Shown here in pieces: positions 13,040 to 24,991 of a stretch of 64,000 nt of DNA. Origin of the DNA: Holothuria scabra (lineage: Eukaryota > Echinodermata > Holothuroidea > Aspidochirotida > Holothuriidae); assembly GCA_037179385.1 (NCBI GenBank), contig CM074188.1:18121318-18185317 (forward strand). Reading direction: 5' to 3'. Positions within the stretch are counted from its first letter, which is position 1. Each line of letters starts with the position of its first letter. Made by a program: the position numbers and the translations under genes. The notes beneath the pieces are model-generated. The model had not been told where the DNA came from. It saw only the letters and a list, made by a program, of their open reading frames with translations, and made no database searches.

Positions 13040-14749
13040 CATCTTATTATATTGGGAAGGGTTGATATATCGATGTATGGGTATATGTAGACATCAAAAG
13101 GTCAAACATGACAACACTGGAGGTATAAATCTCAATTTCGCGATGTATGGAGAAATATAGGACATCAAATTTTGCAATTTACATATAGGTCCACATAAAA
13201 TTTAGTGTTTAAATTGATGATCTAAATTCTATTTTTAAGAATGGTGTCGGTTTCAAAAATAGTATTCTAATATACTCTCCTTCTTTTTCAAATGTTCAAT
13301 TCTGGCATTATGGCGTAATAAACAACCCATTACATATATTCAAACATTTCTGACAAAGTTGAAATGCAAAGCTGCTGCGTAAGCTATACTTCCGGTACAT
13401 AACCTGGTGTGACGTACAAAAAGTTCAATACGAACTATGAATTGGAACACCGATTTTCACGATATTGCGATTCCGATATCTGGAAACCTATCAATAAGTG
13501 AAAATGGTAACATGGATATCCTTAATTTAAAAAAGGAATTAGGAACCCTCTCCTTATAAATGGAGATCCTATCTTTGTGCCCATTTCATAAGTTTATGTT
13601 ATTATGTGTTAGTCTACCTAATCTAATCAAGTTCGGCCTGAACTTTCTATGATAACCGTATGTAAAATCCCCTTTATAAGTCAAGAACTGATCAGAAGGC
13701 TGAGTATTTCGAAATTTCGGCAATGATCATTTCGTTTTATGCAAATTAGTAAGGTTGGCGAGGTCTATCATGCAAAAATGAACTGAGGTGATGTACCTGA
13801 ATAAGCTTATATAGCCTTCGTTTTTATGTCCTAATTTAGTACCGATCCTATTTTGTACAAGGACTATTATTCATACATGTTCTACTCCAGCGACCGATAT
13901 CTTTGTTAAAATCGATAATATAAGCATTTCTTTCATTTTATTTTTTTTTCAGTTGCAATACATACGTACACCTGTTTACACAAAAGGAAGTGCAGATAAA
14001 TACGTTTCGAAAAAAACCCGAACCCCCTGAAGCTAAAAGCTTTTCTTTTCTGGTCCAATTCAAAAGCTTTTGTTTAAAAGTAATAACGCAAAACTTCATG
14101 AAGGTATATGTTCGTATATGCAACAATAAATTGTAAGGAATATAAGACTTATAGTACTTAAGAAGCAGATTAAGGGGGTATTTGGGGAGAGGGAAAATAT
14201 TATTCGTGTAAAAGGTTGTATCAGATTAGCTCTACCCCTGGTAGGATAAATGATGAGTACTGTTTGGGGCAATAAGATTTTCTATAACGATTCAGATATA
14301 AATCGTTCCAATAAGCTTTATGCCAGTATGACTGACTTTGTTTAGTAAAATTGTGGAGCTACAAAAAAATGGGGTTTGTCTGTAGGTTATGCGCATGTAA
14401 AGGAGTTATGTGCGGGTAGCATTGATTAGACTTATAAGTACGAACTTCACCATTTCCAACCCACGAAATAGTAATCAAAGAGACCGGAACTTAAAAAAAA
14501 ATAGTCTAGAGTCACATTTATGTTGGATATGTTAAATATGTTGAATAGAAACATATTCTGAGCATTCTGGTAAAAATTTCATTCATTTCCCTTGTTCGTT
14601 TCTCGAGATATAAGAAACTGAAGTTAACACATTTTTAACAACAAGTTAACCAGTGCTACATCTTGTTGCTAAGGCATATTAAGTTTTTAAAATTCCATTG
14701 CTCAGGGTTAAGTTATAATTGGTGGTAAATTATAAATAATAACAAAACA
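13040..14749. other. No gene recognised
   Basis: AT-rich sequence with short open frames only. I see no shared repeat or motif that I can support. Confidence 0.45.
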
Positions 14750-15380
14750 CTGGCTTCTTGGTTGGGATTCTGCGTTTTGTTTGGAGTTTGAGGATTTCTG
14801 AAGAATGTATCCTTGTTATCAGAAAATTCGAGGTTCCGCTACTGGCAGTTGTTACATTATCGCCTAATGTCAGGTTGAGGCTCTATAAGACGACATACCG
14901 GTACAAAAAGCTTCAGAAACTTTGCTGGATTTTAGGACAAAAATTTGAAAAGCAAGAGCTTTTTTAAAGAAAAACTTCACAAAGGAAAATTTAGGAAAGT
15001 AGCACTGTATTTAACCGGGTGCCACTTCATTATCTTGCTTTACATAGGGCAAATTGCATTATACAGCGCTCGAACAAGCAGGCAAATTGTTGCTTTCATT
15101 AAACACTTATGGAGGTTCGGCTTTTGTTGGAAAGAATTCAGAATTTTAAGAAAGAAAAGTTCGGAAGCGGTGCTGTGGTCAACCGTTGTGACTTGATGAT
15201 CTGGTGTTACATATAGCACATTTCGGACGTCTTTTTTTTCCAAACCAGGGAAAGTTTTAAAAAGTTTTATTATTTTAAGAGTGGGCATTATTGCATCAGA
15301 CACTGCAACAAAGCGAACAGCGAGCGAAGTGCACCAAAAATTTTGCTTTAACAAATATATAATACGGTACATAGAGAAGT
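14750..15380. repeat. Diverged copy of the 8870/10960 repeat group
   Basis: Shared features are a GATCTGGTGTTACA-like segment (about 15198) and a GCGAGCGAAGTGC core near 15320 followed by CAAAAATTTTGCTTTAACAAAT. The core is inverted relative to similar text at 8870 and 10290. Open frames on both strands overlap this repeat and are probably chance. Confidence 0.4.
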
Positions 15381-17862
15381 TTTATTGGAGAATAGGCTTG
15401 TAAAAAACAAGGTTGGGAAGCCCTATTTTAGCTGAAGTAATGTTTACGGCTCTGATTTTTTTCGTGACATCACACCAACAGACAACTTTTATCGGACACG
15501 TGTAGTCCGATGAATTTTGGGTTCTTTCGACTAGAGATGGCGAACATTTAAAAAAAACCTTCCAAAAATCAGTTAGAAATCCGATAATTCGTCCTTTGTG
15601 TGACCGATGGTTTAAAGAACAGAACACTAAATGACTAGCGCCCTCTAAAAACCCGCCTGTTTACGTGTAGAACTAAACTGAGCAAGCAGCCATACGAGAG
15701 TAACATTTTTCACCAATTCTTGGCGAAGGCATACTAACATAGATGTAAATAAGTTTGTGAAGGTCAATGTTGTGTCATAAACAGCAATATTTTGTAATTT
15801 TGAATTTAATCTGTGGAACACACAATTCTTCATATTGATTTTCACAACTTCATTGCTGATGTGATTGTTAGCTTAAATGCCATAGTCTATTTTAGTGACT
15901 TGCCTTAATGTTTACCGCCACTTGCAAGGCCAACCTAAAGAACTCAAGATTTGCCATATATTTTTCGGGATTCTGAAGACAAGGTCACTTTCTTTGTATA
16001 TATGATAGGAAATGGAATTTTCATGTTTGGGATAAAAAGCATGTTTAAATGTAAGGCTGTTGATGAGTGATCATGGAATTTCAGATGATGTTTGACATTC
16101 CTTGATTGTTAGTTTGTTTATTTTCACTTTTATAATGTGGAAAAACAACAAAAACAGTTTAGATTAGGAAAGCGTGGAAAATCTGACAAAAAGAAGTCTT
16201 ACACAAACAAATGTTACCAGAAAACATATACACACTAAAGAAAAGGAAGATAGATAAAATAAAGGATCAGCAGATAAGAAGAAGTGAAAGCAAATTGTCA
16301 GGATGCACACAAATATTAAGGGGAGTAAATTGCCCAGTCCATTTATCAAGAAACAAGTTTTTTTTGTATGTAGATTGAAAATCCTCTTGATAGCAAGGTT
16401 ATTTCCCTAAAGGGGAAGCTAAAGCAAAACATTAATTTTCAAATTTGAAAGAGGAACCAAATTTTCGCAGTGTGGTGAAACTTTCATTCAAATCGCATGT
16501 ATTTCTCCAGATATCAGAAATGAATGGGACTGTTGAGGAAAAAATATGCTGTAAATTCTAAAGAAAAACAAAAAAGTGTCCATTAATGTGAGGATATGAC
16601 ATCACATGTGTGCTTCCAGTTCCACTTTTTGTTAAAAATCGGGCCGAAGCGCACTGTTTAACAAGAAATTTCCTAATAAACTGGCAATTGAGCCAAATCC
16701 TAACCTGACTCTAACAAGGAATACAATCGATACAACACAAAAACAACAGCCTGCCAGTCAAGAAATTCCTTGTTAAACAGAGCGCATCAGTTGAAAAACT
16801 GACACAGCCTTGTTGCTCATGTTGAGAATCGCATATCAGATTTCAATACAAAATTTGACCAAAATGATTAGAATAAGTCCTCTTCATCTAAACTTGATAT
16901 GACCTTAAACCCGTCTTTTAATATTGAGGTTAAGTCTAGTTCATAGTGTAGCCAGCTCCTGATTTTCTAACAGGTGTTTTATTCTTTTCAATACGAGAGT
17001 AATCAATATGAAGTGATGAAGCTAATGAAATGGCCATTGAAATAGGTATTTTCTTCAAAGAAGTTATGGAAGATGGATGTAAGAATACCGCAAAAATATT
17101 TAAAGACAAATGTATGAACTAGCTGTAGAGTATAAAAATTGAAGACAGGAAAATATTGTAGTTCACTTAATGAAGGTGCATTTTGATCAAGACATTTGGA
17201 ACTGGACGTAAGATGTATCAATTTCTTATGCAACAAAAAATCTACTTAGGTGCGTTAAATGCTTATTACCTCAAAGAATATTGCACTACCATAATTAAGT
17301 ATTAATCAGCATATAATACACAGACTTCAAGATATTCTGTGGAACAGAAAATTTCGTTTTATAAAATAATACCAACAACATTTCAAGCGACGGTAGAATT
17401 AAGATAAGTTATTAACATGAGCTTTCCAATTTAAATGCTGATCAAGTATGACACAGAAATTTTACAAATGAGTTTTCACAAGTTTCCAAACCATTCAAAG
17501 AACGATGTATCTGATGTTTTTAGAGTTGAGAGGATGGAAAATTCAGAGCTGATAGGGAAAATTAATTTTTCTGGCACCACCCAGTTATTGTACCTAAATC
17601 ATTCTTAATCATAGATTCCGAAAGATCATTACTTTTGAATAAAATACCAGCGTCATCAGCAAAGAAACAAAATTTACGTCTTTGAGTACAACAAGGAAGG
17701 TCATTTACTTAAAGCAGGAATAAAAAGGGGTCTAATAGGGATACTTCTGGCAGCAATTCACTGATTGGATCATTGCAAAAGACAAACATTTATTGTGTTC
17801 TTGCTAAAAATTTTATTATTAAAGTTGGCAAACACTACTTGCATGAGCCTATGTATTTTAAC
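15381..17862. other. No gene recognised
   Basis: Mostly AT-rich intergenic-type sequence. Open frames do not exceed about 80 codons and show no conserved domain. Confidence 0.45.
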
Positions 17863-18060
17863 TCAGTGGCGCAGCAAAAATCCAGGTGGCAAGCAGGAGG
17901 GGCTCATAATACTCCCAGTGGGTGGAACAGTCCTGAATCCTGCAATGACAAGGAGATATGCCCCTTCAATATTTGAGAACCCCCCCCCCCCCCGGCCCAT
18001 TTACTTTAATTTTTTCACAAAGTAATTTTGTGGAAATGAGGTAATGCCCCTCTCCCCCAA
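17863..18060. repeat. G/C-run repeat fragment starting CAGTGGCGCAGC
   Basis: It begins with CAGTGGCGCAGC, a variant of the CAGTGGCGTAG terminus seen at 10549, and holds 14 C residues at 17980-17993. The element's other end is not recognisable. Confidence 0.4.
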
Positions 18061-21000
18061 TACTGGAAACAAACCACTAACTTTGCTCAGTGGATGCCGA
18101 ATTGTGGTTGTTTTGGTAACATGCTCTCTGAGTGCCCCCAAGTGCCTAAAACAATGTAGCTTAGCAGGTTAGGAAGGAGAATGAGAGCATGAGAGGCCTG
18201 TCAAATTCAATTTCATCTCACCCAGATAAATATGTGCTATGTGCTATATTGGTAGAACGGTAAACGGTAAAATATTTTCAGGCCTATAGGTTTTGTTATA
18301 ATTATTTAGGGCATGGAAAACACTGGTTTCATTAGAGCTCTACACCTATGCCCAAGCACTAACATACTAACTTCGACTGCGACTAGTACAAAATACAAAA
18401 TGTGAATACCATGAGAATAATAACAATTCATGTTGGCTTTCGAAGAACAAAATTAAACGAAAAAGATCATCCATGCACAACTTACCAGGAGCAGTGGGCT
18501 AAATCAGAGCATTTCATCAAGTGGGGGGGGGGGGGGGTGTAGAGTTTGCTTTGATGCGAATTCCAGAAAATGGCATCCAGATTTCGAGTAATGCAAGGGT
18601 GTTATTCATTCGGGAAATCTATTTTAAGAGAGTGGCAGCACTGCCATTACATACTTCAAGTGTGTGGATGTATACTAGAGCACTTTTTATGAATCTATGT
18701 CACATTTCAACAGTGCACTTAGAGGAAGAACGGTAATCAGAAAGGGAGGAGACATATTCCACAATAGAATATCTATCTCACAAAATTGGAATTTTCAGCC
18801 ATACCACCGAATTATATCTCATACTTTTCCTACACTGGCAATGTGCTTAATTTAAGACTGGCAGGGAATCTCAGTTTTATGCTGCAAGAAATTGACTTCC
18901 AGTAAAATCCTCAGGCTCTTGAACAAATGCTGCTGCTGTTTTTAACTGATGGCATTCACTGCATGATTCCAGGGTCAGAGTCATAATTTCTTTCCTGATG
19001 GCAAAGGCACAACGTCAGAATTTTCTCCTTTCTGAAGGAACACAATAAAAAAAACTGCACATTTCAAAATTTTACCCAGGAAGGGAACCAGGGGTGGGGT
19101 GGGGGGTGGGGGTTTGCATCTTTGCAATGTGGGCATGTGCCAATGCCCTCCTTTCCCATGCATGACTCCAATACACAGCTTAAAAAAACACAGAGAATCG
19201 TTTTCATTTAATTTCAATGTCAATGTATGATACTTAACTAAAATCATATAGACTATATTTTGAACTATATACAATAAAATTGCATCAATTAATTTAAACT
19301 TGCAAAACTTAAGGGAAGCATTAAATGAGTAATGAAAGCATAACTTCCCTGTACCCACAACAAAAGAATTTCTTTGTGTAATATGAACTAGAAACAAAAA
19401 AGATATTAGTTTTACTCTGTAGGGAATGGAAACCATCTACACAATGAATTATAAGGATATTTCTATGCAAAAATGTCTAATTGACCAGAGACTAGCAGTG
19501 TTCATCGGGAGAAAAAAAAAATATAAAATGGTTTACATGTGAATTTACTGGATATACTTTTAATTTTTGTTTTTCATGAATATTTCACTGCATACTGTGT
19601 CATTTGTGGATATCATTAATGGTCAATAATAATTATCAAAGTTCTCTATGCACAATTCATTTGATGCATAATGAAATTGTGGCCATGCAGATCTTTTGGT
19701 TAAAGTCTTTCCATAAAAATTATAATAAAAATCATTGCACAACTACATGCCATGATAAAGCCTCTAACAGACAAACAAAACCCAATATGTGGGCCTTAGA
19801 TCGGGTTTTTAGAAGAATGTTTAATGTGGAATATGCACATAATGCAGAAATGCTTATACAAGCTATGCAGGTCATGTGCTAGTGCTTTTCTGACCTGTGT
19901 ACATAATTTGCCTGAAAAAAGATAATATAATTAGCTATCAAAGAGGGAGTGAGAACTGCTGGCAGGGGATGGAAGTAACTGGACATAACAGAGGCCTCAG
20001 GAAGTAAGCATTACGTGCATTGCTGCACAATTTCTGTCAAAATTTGGAAGGGGTCATGCTTGACATGTAACATGCTAAATTTGACATTGTATTTTGATGA
20101 AACCATTTGTTCTATCAAGGCATAGCCATAATGAAATGGTCACAGTAAGAATATATACATGGTTTCCTTCCCTGCCCATTACACAATTTGATGATTGACA
20201 GACAATAATACCCCATTCATAGACATTAAATCTTCCTCATGAAACCTTAGCCACAGCATGCAGTGCATGCAGAGGGAATTTTCATTACAATCCTGCCCAA
20301 AGTTCTGTGCAATTTGTTTAAACCTAAGTGGAATACAAGCTCGGTGAAGTGATGATAACAGAGCTCCAGCAGTGGGTTTGGAAACTTGATATACCTCACT
20401 TGGACAATAGATAACTGAGGTAAGAAAATCAATTTTTTTTACTGTGATCAAAACAGCATGGTGTGCAGACCCCTTTTTCCATCTCTCTGCAAACAGACAC
20501 CTACATATGCTGCTTTGGTCACATGGCACTTGAACAAATCTGCTTGTTGTCTGGGATGATTACAGTAGAGTTATTACTTGCATATGTAATGGACAGATGT
20601 TTCCTAATGAAAATAGTTATAAAAACCATTGGTAGGGTAGAAGCAAGAGCCTTAAAATTCATGCTTCTGAGCTTAAGTTTGGAGTTCCCTTGGATAGCTC
20701 TTATATCATTGACCTTTTAGAAACTTAAATTAGCTCCTAAAATGACTGATGTAAAACAATAATATTGAAATTAAATAGAGAAGGTTTGTAAATAATTTCT
20801 TGTTTTACTAGTGTCTGCAAGAAGAAAATCTACTTCAAATAGTAACAAAAAAAATCTACAGGAATGACTGAAGCAAGTAGTTATAACACACTTAGGAAAC
20901 AAATACTGTATTATTAAAAGGTTATTACTAATACAGTATGGAAATACAATATAGCACACAAAGCCAAACAGATCATGGTTACTTTAAAGTTTACATTTCA

Positions 21001-22354
21001 CAATGGTTTACTTGAAACTTGATAAAAAGATTTCTGTTTAACTTTACTTTAAAATATTGTGAGGTGACATCTTCAAACAGCTCTCTGTAAGAGACATGAT
21101 TGATCACTCTTACAATTTTCATTCCACTTTGATACATTACAGGACAGAAACCACAGTCATATGAAGATAGGTAGGGGAAGGGGCTGCAGAAAAAAATTTT
21201 CAGAGAGAGTTTTTATGAATAACTTTAAATAATCACATGACATAGAGCAAGTTATTAATAAGACAAGGGAGAACAATTTCAGAATAAAAAACAGATAAAT
21301 TAGACAATGATTGTCTATTATTCACTGATAAGGATTTATCCAGGTCCACTCCTTACTGAGCTCTAGCTGAGTGTAAAAGAAATTGAGCTCAATGTCACAA
21401 AAGAGATGTGCATGGTTGAATCTTAAATGACTAATTTTGTCACCCTAAACTAAAAATTTTGTAGTAGTCCAAATATGTACAAATATGTCAACAGCATGAC
21501 TCAGCAAATATGACTTTCAGACTATGTTGTTGAGTAAACAATCCTTGAATAATGGAACTTCCATTAAATTTTCCAGAACAATAGAAAAATTAGACAAGGC
21601 TTTGACTTTCAAATTCCATGTAAAGAAACTGATTTGTGAAGTAAAATGTACATTGTAAACAAATTTTATTCCTGTTCGTAATAGTAATTAATTATAATAG
21701 TACAAATCCGTATGCACAATGCCTGTCAGTAGAAATAATACAAGGATCACAACTACTTTAAGGTTAAGACAAAATCAAATAAGAGTTAGGATATACAATT
21801 ATATCAACCAGTCTTTGCATATACTTTTCTTTCAACAATTGCCCTCATTATAATTTCCTTAAATTAGAACCAAAAACATATTTTGCAAGTATTTACAGCA
21901 AACTTTGGAAACGGTAAACGTGAGCAGTTACAAACTTGGAAGAACAGTTAACACACAAAATGCAAGTACTATCAAATTACTCTCTTTATCTGTTCCTTTA
22001 CACTGCTAAAATGTTATACATAAATGAGATATGTCCTTGATATGATAATGGTTATATTGCACACATATTGTACTGATGAAAAATTACATAAAATGGAACT
22101 TGATACAAATCCACATAACTTCAGACTTTTTGCCAGCGCCCTCTATATTCCTACCATAACTTTATTATTTTTAAAGCAAGAAAAACTAGAAATGTTACTA
22201 CTTTCTATACAAATTATTTTTTCTTTGTGATAACTTCCTTCTCTTTTAAGAGGAATATTGAGTTAATATTGATAACCTAACTTGTATTGATGGAGAATAC
22301 TGCCCTGTGGCAATGCCTACTATTAGCATAATAGTCAAGTTTCACATACAAAAC
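18061..22354. other. No gene; homopolymer G and G4 motif
   Basis: AT-rich sequence without a recognisable exon. It holds a 15-G run at 18523-18537 and the G-quadruplex motif at 19091-19112. Open frames up to 151 codons (minus strand, 18981-19436) overlap low-complexity sequence and have no family motif. Confidence 0.45.
19091..19112 (+). other. Predicted G-quadruplex motif
   Basis: Four G tracts of 4, 4, 6 and 5 residues are separated by single T loops. This fits the strict intramolecular quadruplex pattern with very short loops, which is usually a stable type. It sits on the plus strand, about 8.4 kb beyond the NCKX stop codon. Confidence 0.7.
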
Positions 22355-22614
22355 TTAACGGGCAAGAGCAGGCACCCTGGCCATCTTGAAGTAGTGTCAG
22401 TAAGCTGTCCCATTTTGTAATTGGCTGTTGAGAGTCATTTGATAACGTTTCTCCTCTTCAAATTTGAAATTCACTAGAAGTAACTGCTTGGTTTACCTTG
22501 AATATGCAATACTGAATTCATAAAATATAATGAAAGATACTTTGAAGAGAAATAAAATTGTGATATTTATATGTTGCTCCAAAATAAGATTGGGGGCCTG
22601 CTCTTGACCTTTAA
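22355..22614. mobile_element. TTAA-flanked MITE, family T1 copy
   Basis: TTAA lies at both ends (22355-22358, 22611-22614). The left terminus GGGCAAGAGCAGGCACCC is an inverted match to the right terminus GGGGGCCTGCTCTTGACC. The interior matches 39150-39412 in the same orientation, for example around TGGTTTACCTTGAATATGCAAT and TGAAAGATACTTTGAAGAGA. It has no coding capacity. TTAA duplications are known for piggyBac, Kolobok and Sola3 elements, and I cannot choose among these. Confidence 0.75.
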
Positions 22615-22916
22615 GGAAAATGTTCTAACTTTGCATTTGTTTGTATTCTGCCTTGCAACAGTTTTGTGCATAACTTTTTGGTCATGAAATTTTTAAACCA
22701 AATTGAGTTATTAATTACTCACTCATGAAACATTTAATTGTATGCCAGATATGGGGATTGTCTGTGTTTATTTTTTTTAGTAAAATAAATGTACAGGTCT
22801 GGAAAATTTGATCACAAATTTCATGAAACATCTCAAAGTGCCTCTTTGCTTAGCTTTTATTTCAAGAAACACAGTAGCCATACATATATATTACAAGTGA
22901 CTTTTCAGGTTATTTT

Positions 22917-23700
22917 CACATCTAATATTACCCAACATGCTGTGATGTTGCTTCTAGACAAAATGACATATAGACACCACAGTAGATCAAAGGCAGTGTG
23001 GGGTGTAACTAGGAGTGTGTTCCCACTTGAGAACGACCAGGCGATCAGATCCGGTTCAGACCCCGCGCAGGCGATCAATTTGCAAGTGGGAACGCTCTCG
23101 TTCCCCGGATCAGATCCCGAGAGCTTGAATGCCCCTTCGGGGAGGATCAGACCGCCTGCAGGCGATCAAGAAAACAAGTGGGAACACAACGGGGGATCAA
23201 GGTGACCCGAGATCAATGAGGTACTTCCTCAGTGAAGCTCCTCACGCCACACAAACGCGTGTAAACAAACCTGACCTGCACACAAAATTTCAATGAAGCA
23301 ACTTCCTGTTACTTGAACCGGAGGAGGGGATCAGATCTCGTGCAGGCGATCAAATGGGAACACTCATGAGGTTGGTCACAAACTTTTCCAGTTGATTGAG
23401 CTTGGGGCGATCAACATGGGGGGATCAAGTGGGAACACGGCCTAGTATGTGAGTTGTTACCTGCTCTGTGCCCTCACATGAGCTATGCTTTCATTATATT
23501 CACATGGCGTGAAAAGCAATTAACACATGCTTAACTGGCATGAAAGCTAACCCCAAATGTTGCATAACATTTTGTGTATTTTTATATATTTGTTAACTGT
23601 GAACTTATCACATGTGAAACCTGACTATATCAAGTGTGCATGTAGTAAGCTTCATTTCCTCACTGAAGCAATAAGAGGTAATCAGGCAGAGAAAGGAGAT
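22917..23700. repeat. Dispersed repeat G, interrupted copy
   Basis: The flanks of the element at 23013-23441 are one repeat. The left part includes AGTAGATCAAAGGCAGTGTG and the right part AGCTAACCCCAAATGTTGCA and AATCAGGCAG. The same text runs uninterrupted at about 60180-60510. Open frames inside are not conserved between the two copies. Confidence 0.7.
23013..23441. mobile_element. Nonautonomous DNA element, CTAG duplication
   Basis: This 429-base insertion has CTAG directly on both sides (23009-23012, 23442-23445). Its ends read GAGTGTGTTCCCACTTGA and the complement of TCAAGTGGGAACACGGC. The right-end motif recurs inside as a module of GCGATCAA followed by a (nearly) complete GTGGGAAC motif at about 23071-23095, 23161-23187, 23343-23363 and 23407-23438, which looks like subterminal transposase-binding repeats. 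It is richer in GC and GATC than its surroundings and has no transposase frame. The uninterrupted host repeat at 60180-60510 confirms the boundaries. A related element is at 50156-50861. Confidence 0.75.
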
Positions 23701-24530
23701 GTAACAAAAAGTAAGACGGAACGTTTCATCATGCATGTTCCTTGCAGCAAGAGTACCCCTGGCTTGCTGGATGGGGTTGTAGAACATGCCCATAGTTGTC
23801 CCCTCCATCATTAGTGGTGACAAGAGAGGAGAATTTGAACAATATTACAGCTCTAAAGACACATAGTAAGAAATGCCTTGATGTCTCACTACACTTTAAA
23901 CTCCTTACCTTCCTCCTTATGGCCTATATACACCATTTCTCCTATTTTTTTCAAAAATGGCAGCTTTACATCACCAAAATTGCAATGGATTACATGTACA
24001 GAAACGTGATAATATCACTTAAGTCTTTAAGCTTCATGCATGAAAACATGCTTATTTCATTACGTTTATCTTTCTTTCAACAAGTCTGTAAAGAAGAACA
24101 AGGGACCTGGATCAAGGGAATTTTGCAATTCTACCTTATCTTTTGCACCCTCTCTAAATTATAACACTGGATGACCACTGACTTTCAGTCTTTCTGTCTT
24201 TACTTCCCTTTTCTCTCCCGTGACAAAATATTTCCCTTTAAGGACACCCATCATGGCTACCACAGTTTTTATGAGCAAATGGGATCAAAGTAGGAGTCAT
24301 TTTATGGATTTGTCCCACTGTCTTTAATATGTGATTTGTTGATTTTGTTAATTTAAAGTGCTTGTAGATTAACAGGCATTACCATAACTACAGATAATTT
24401 ATTTAAGGATATCTCTAGCTGGATTACACATTGAGACACCTTCTGTGAGCTGGGGACAATTTAATCACAAGATTCTTCGAGCAACTGTATCACATTTTTA
24501 AAGGCCCTGTCACTTGCTATTCTTTGGTCA

Positions 24531-24991
24531 TTAAAGTGTACCTCAAGTCATAAAATTCAAAAATATATATTTAACAGAATGAAAAATGAATTCAAGCAGT
24601 CCAACTCCCATCTTCATATGACATTCCTGAGCTGAGATATAAAATGTTGAAGTTTATTCACTTAAAACAAACTGGTTGTGACTTTCTTGTTGCACAAAGA
24701 GGGCTCAGTTAATTACATCACCTCATAAGAGTAAGAGTGCTATCACACCTTGGTACAAGCTGCAGTAACGTTCCGAAAAACAAAGAAATACAAAGATTTT
24801 AATTTGAGTAGTACAAGAATGACATCAGAAATTATTGCGCAATGTAACATTTTAATTTGAGTGAATTAACTTAAACATTTTATATCTCAGCTCAGGAATG
24901 TCCTATGAAGATGGAAATTGGACTATTAGAATTTATTTTTCATGGTCCTCAATATATATTTTTGAATTTTTTGACTTGAAGTACACTTTAA
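24531..24991. mobile_element. Long-TIR foldback MITE with TTAA ends
   Basis: TTAA is at both ends. The left arm (about 24535-24650) and right arm (about 24866-24987) are near-complementary over more than 100 bases, starting AGTGTACCTCAAGTCA and ending TGACTTGAAGTACACT. About 215 bases of unrelated middle separate them. There is no coding sequence. The TTAA target resembles that of family T1, but the arms are unrelated in sequence. Confidence 0.8.

Noticed and set aside
15040..15372. 110-codon minus-strand open frame.
   Set aside because: It overlaps the diverged copy of the 8870/10960 repeat group and has no conserved motif.
18981..19436. 151-codon minus-strand open frame.
   Set aside because: It spans the G4 motif and AT-rich sequence, gives a low-complexity peptide and has no conserved motif or splice context.
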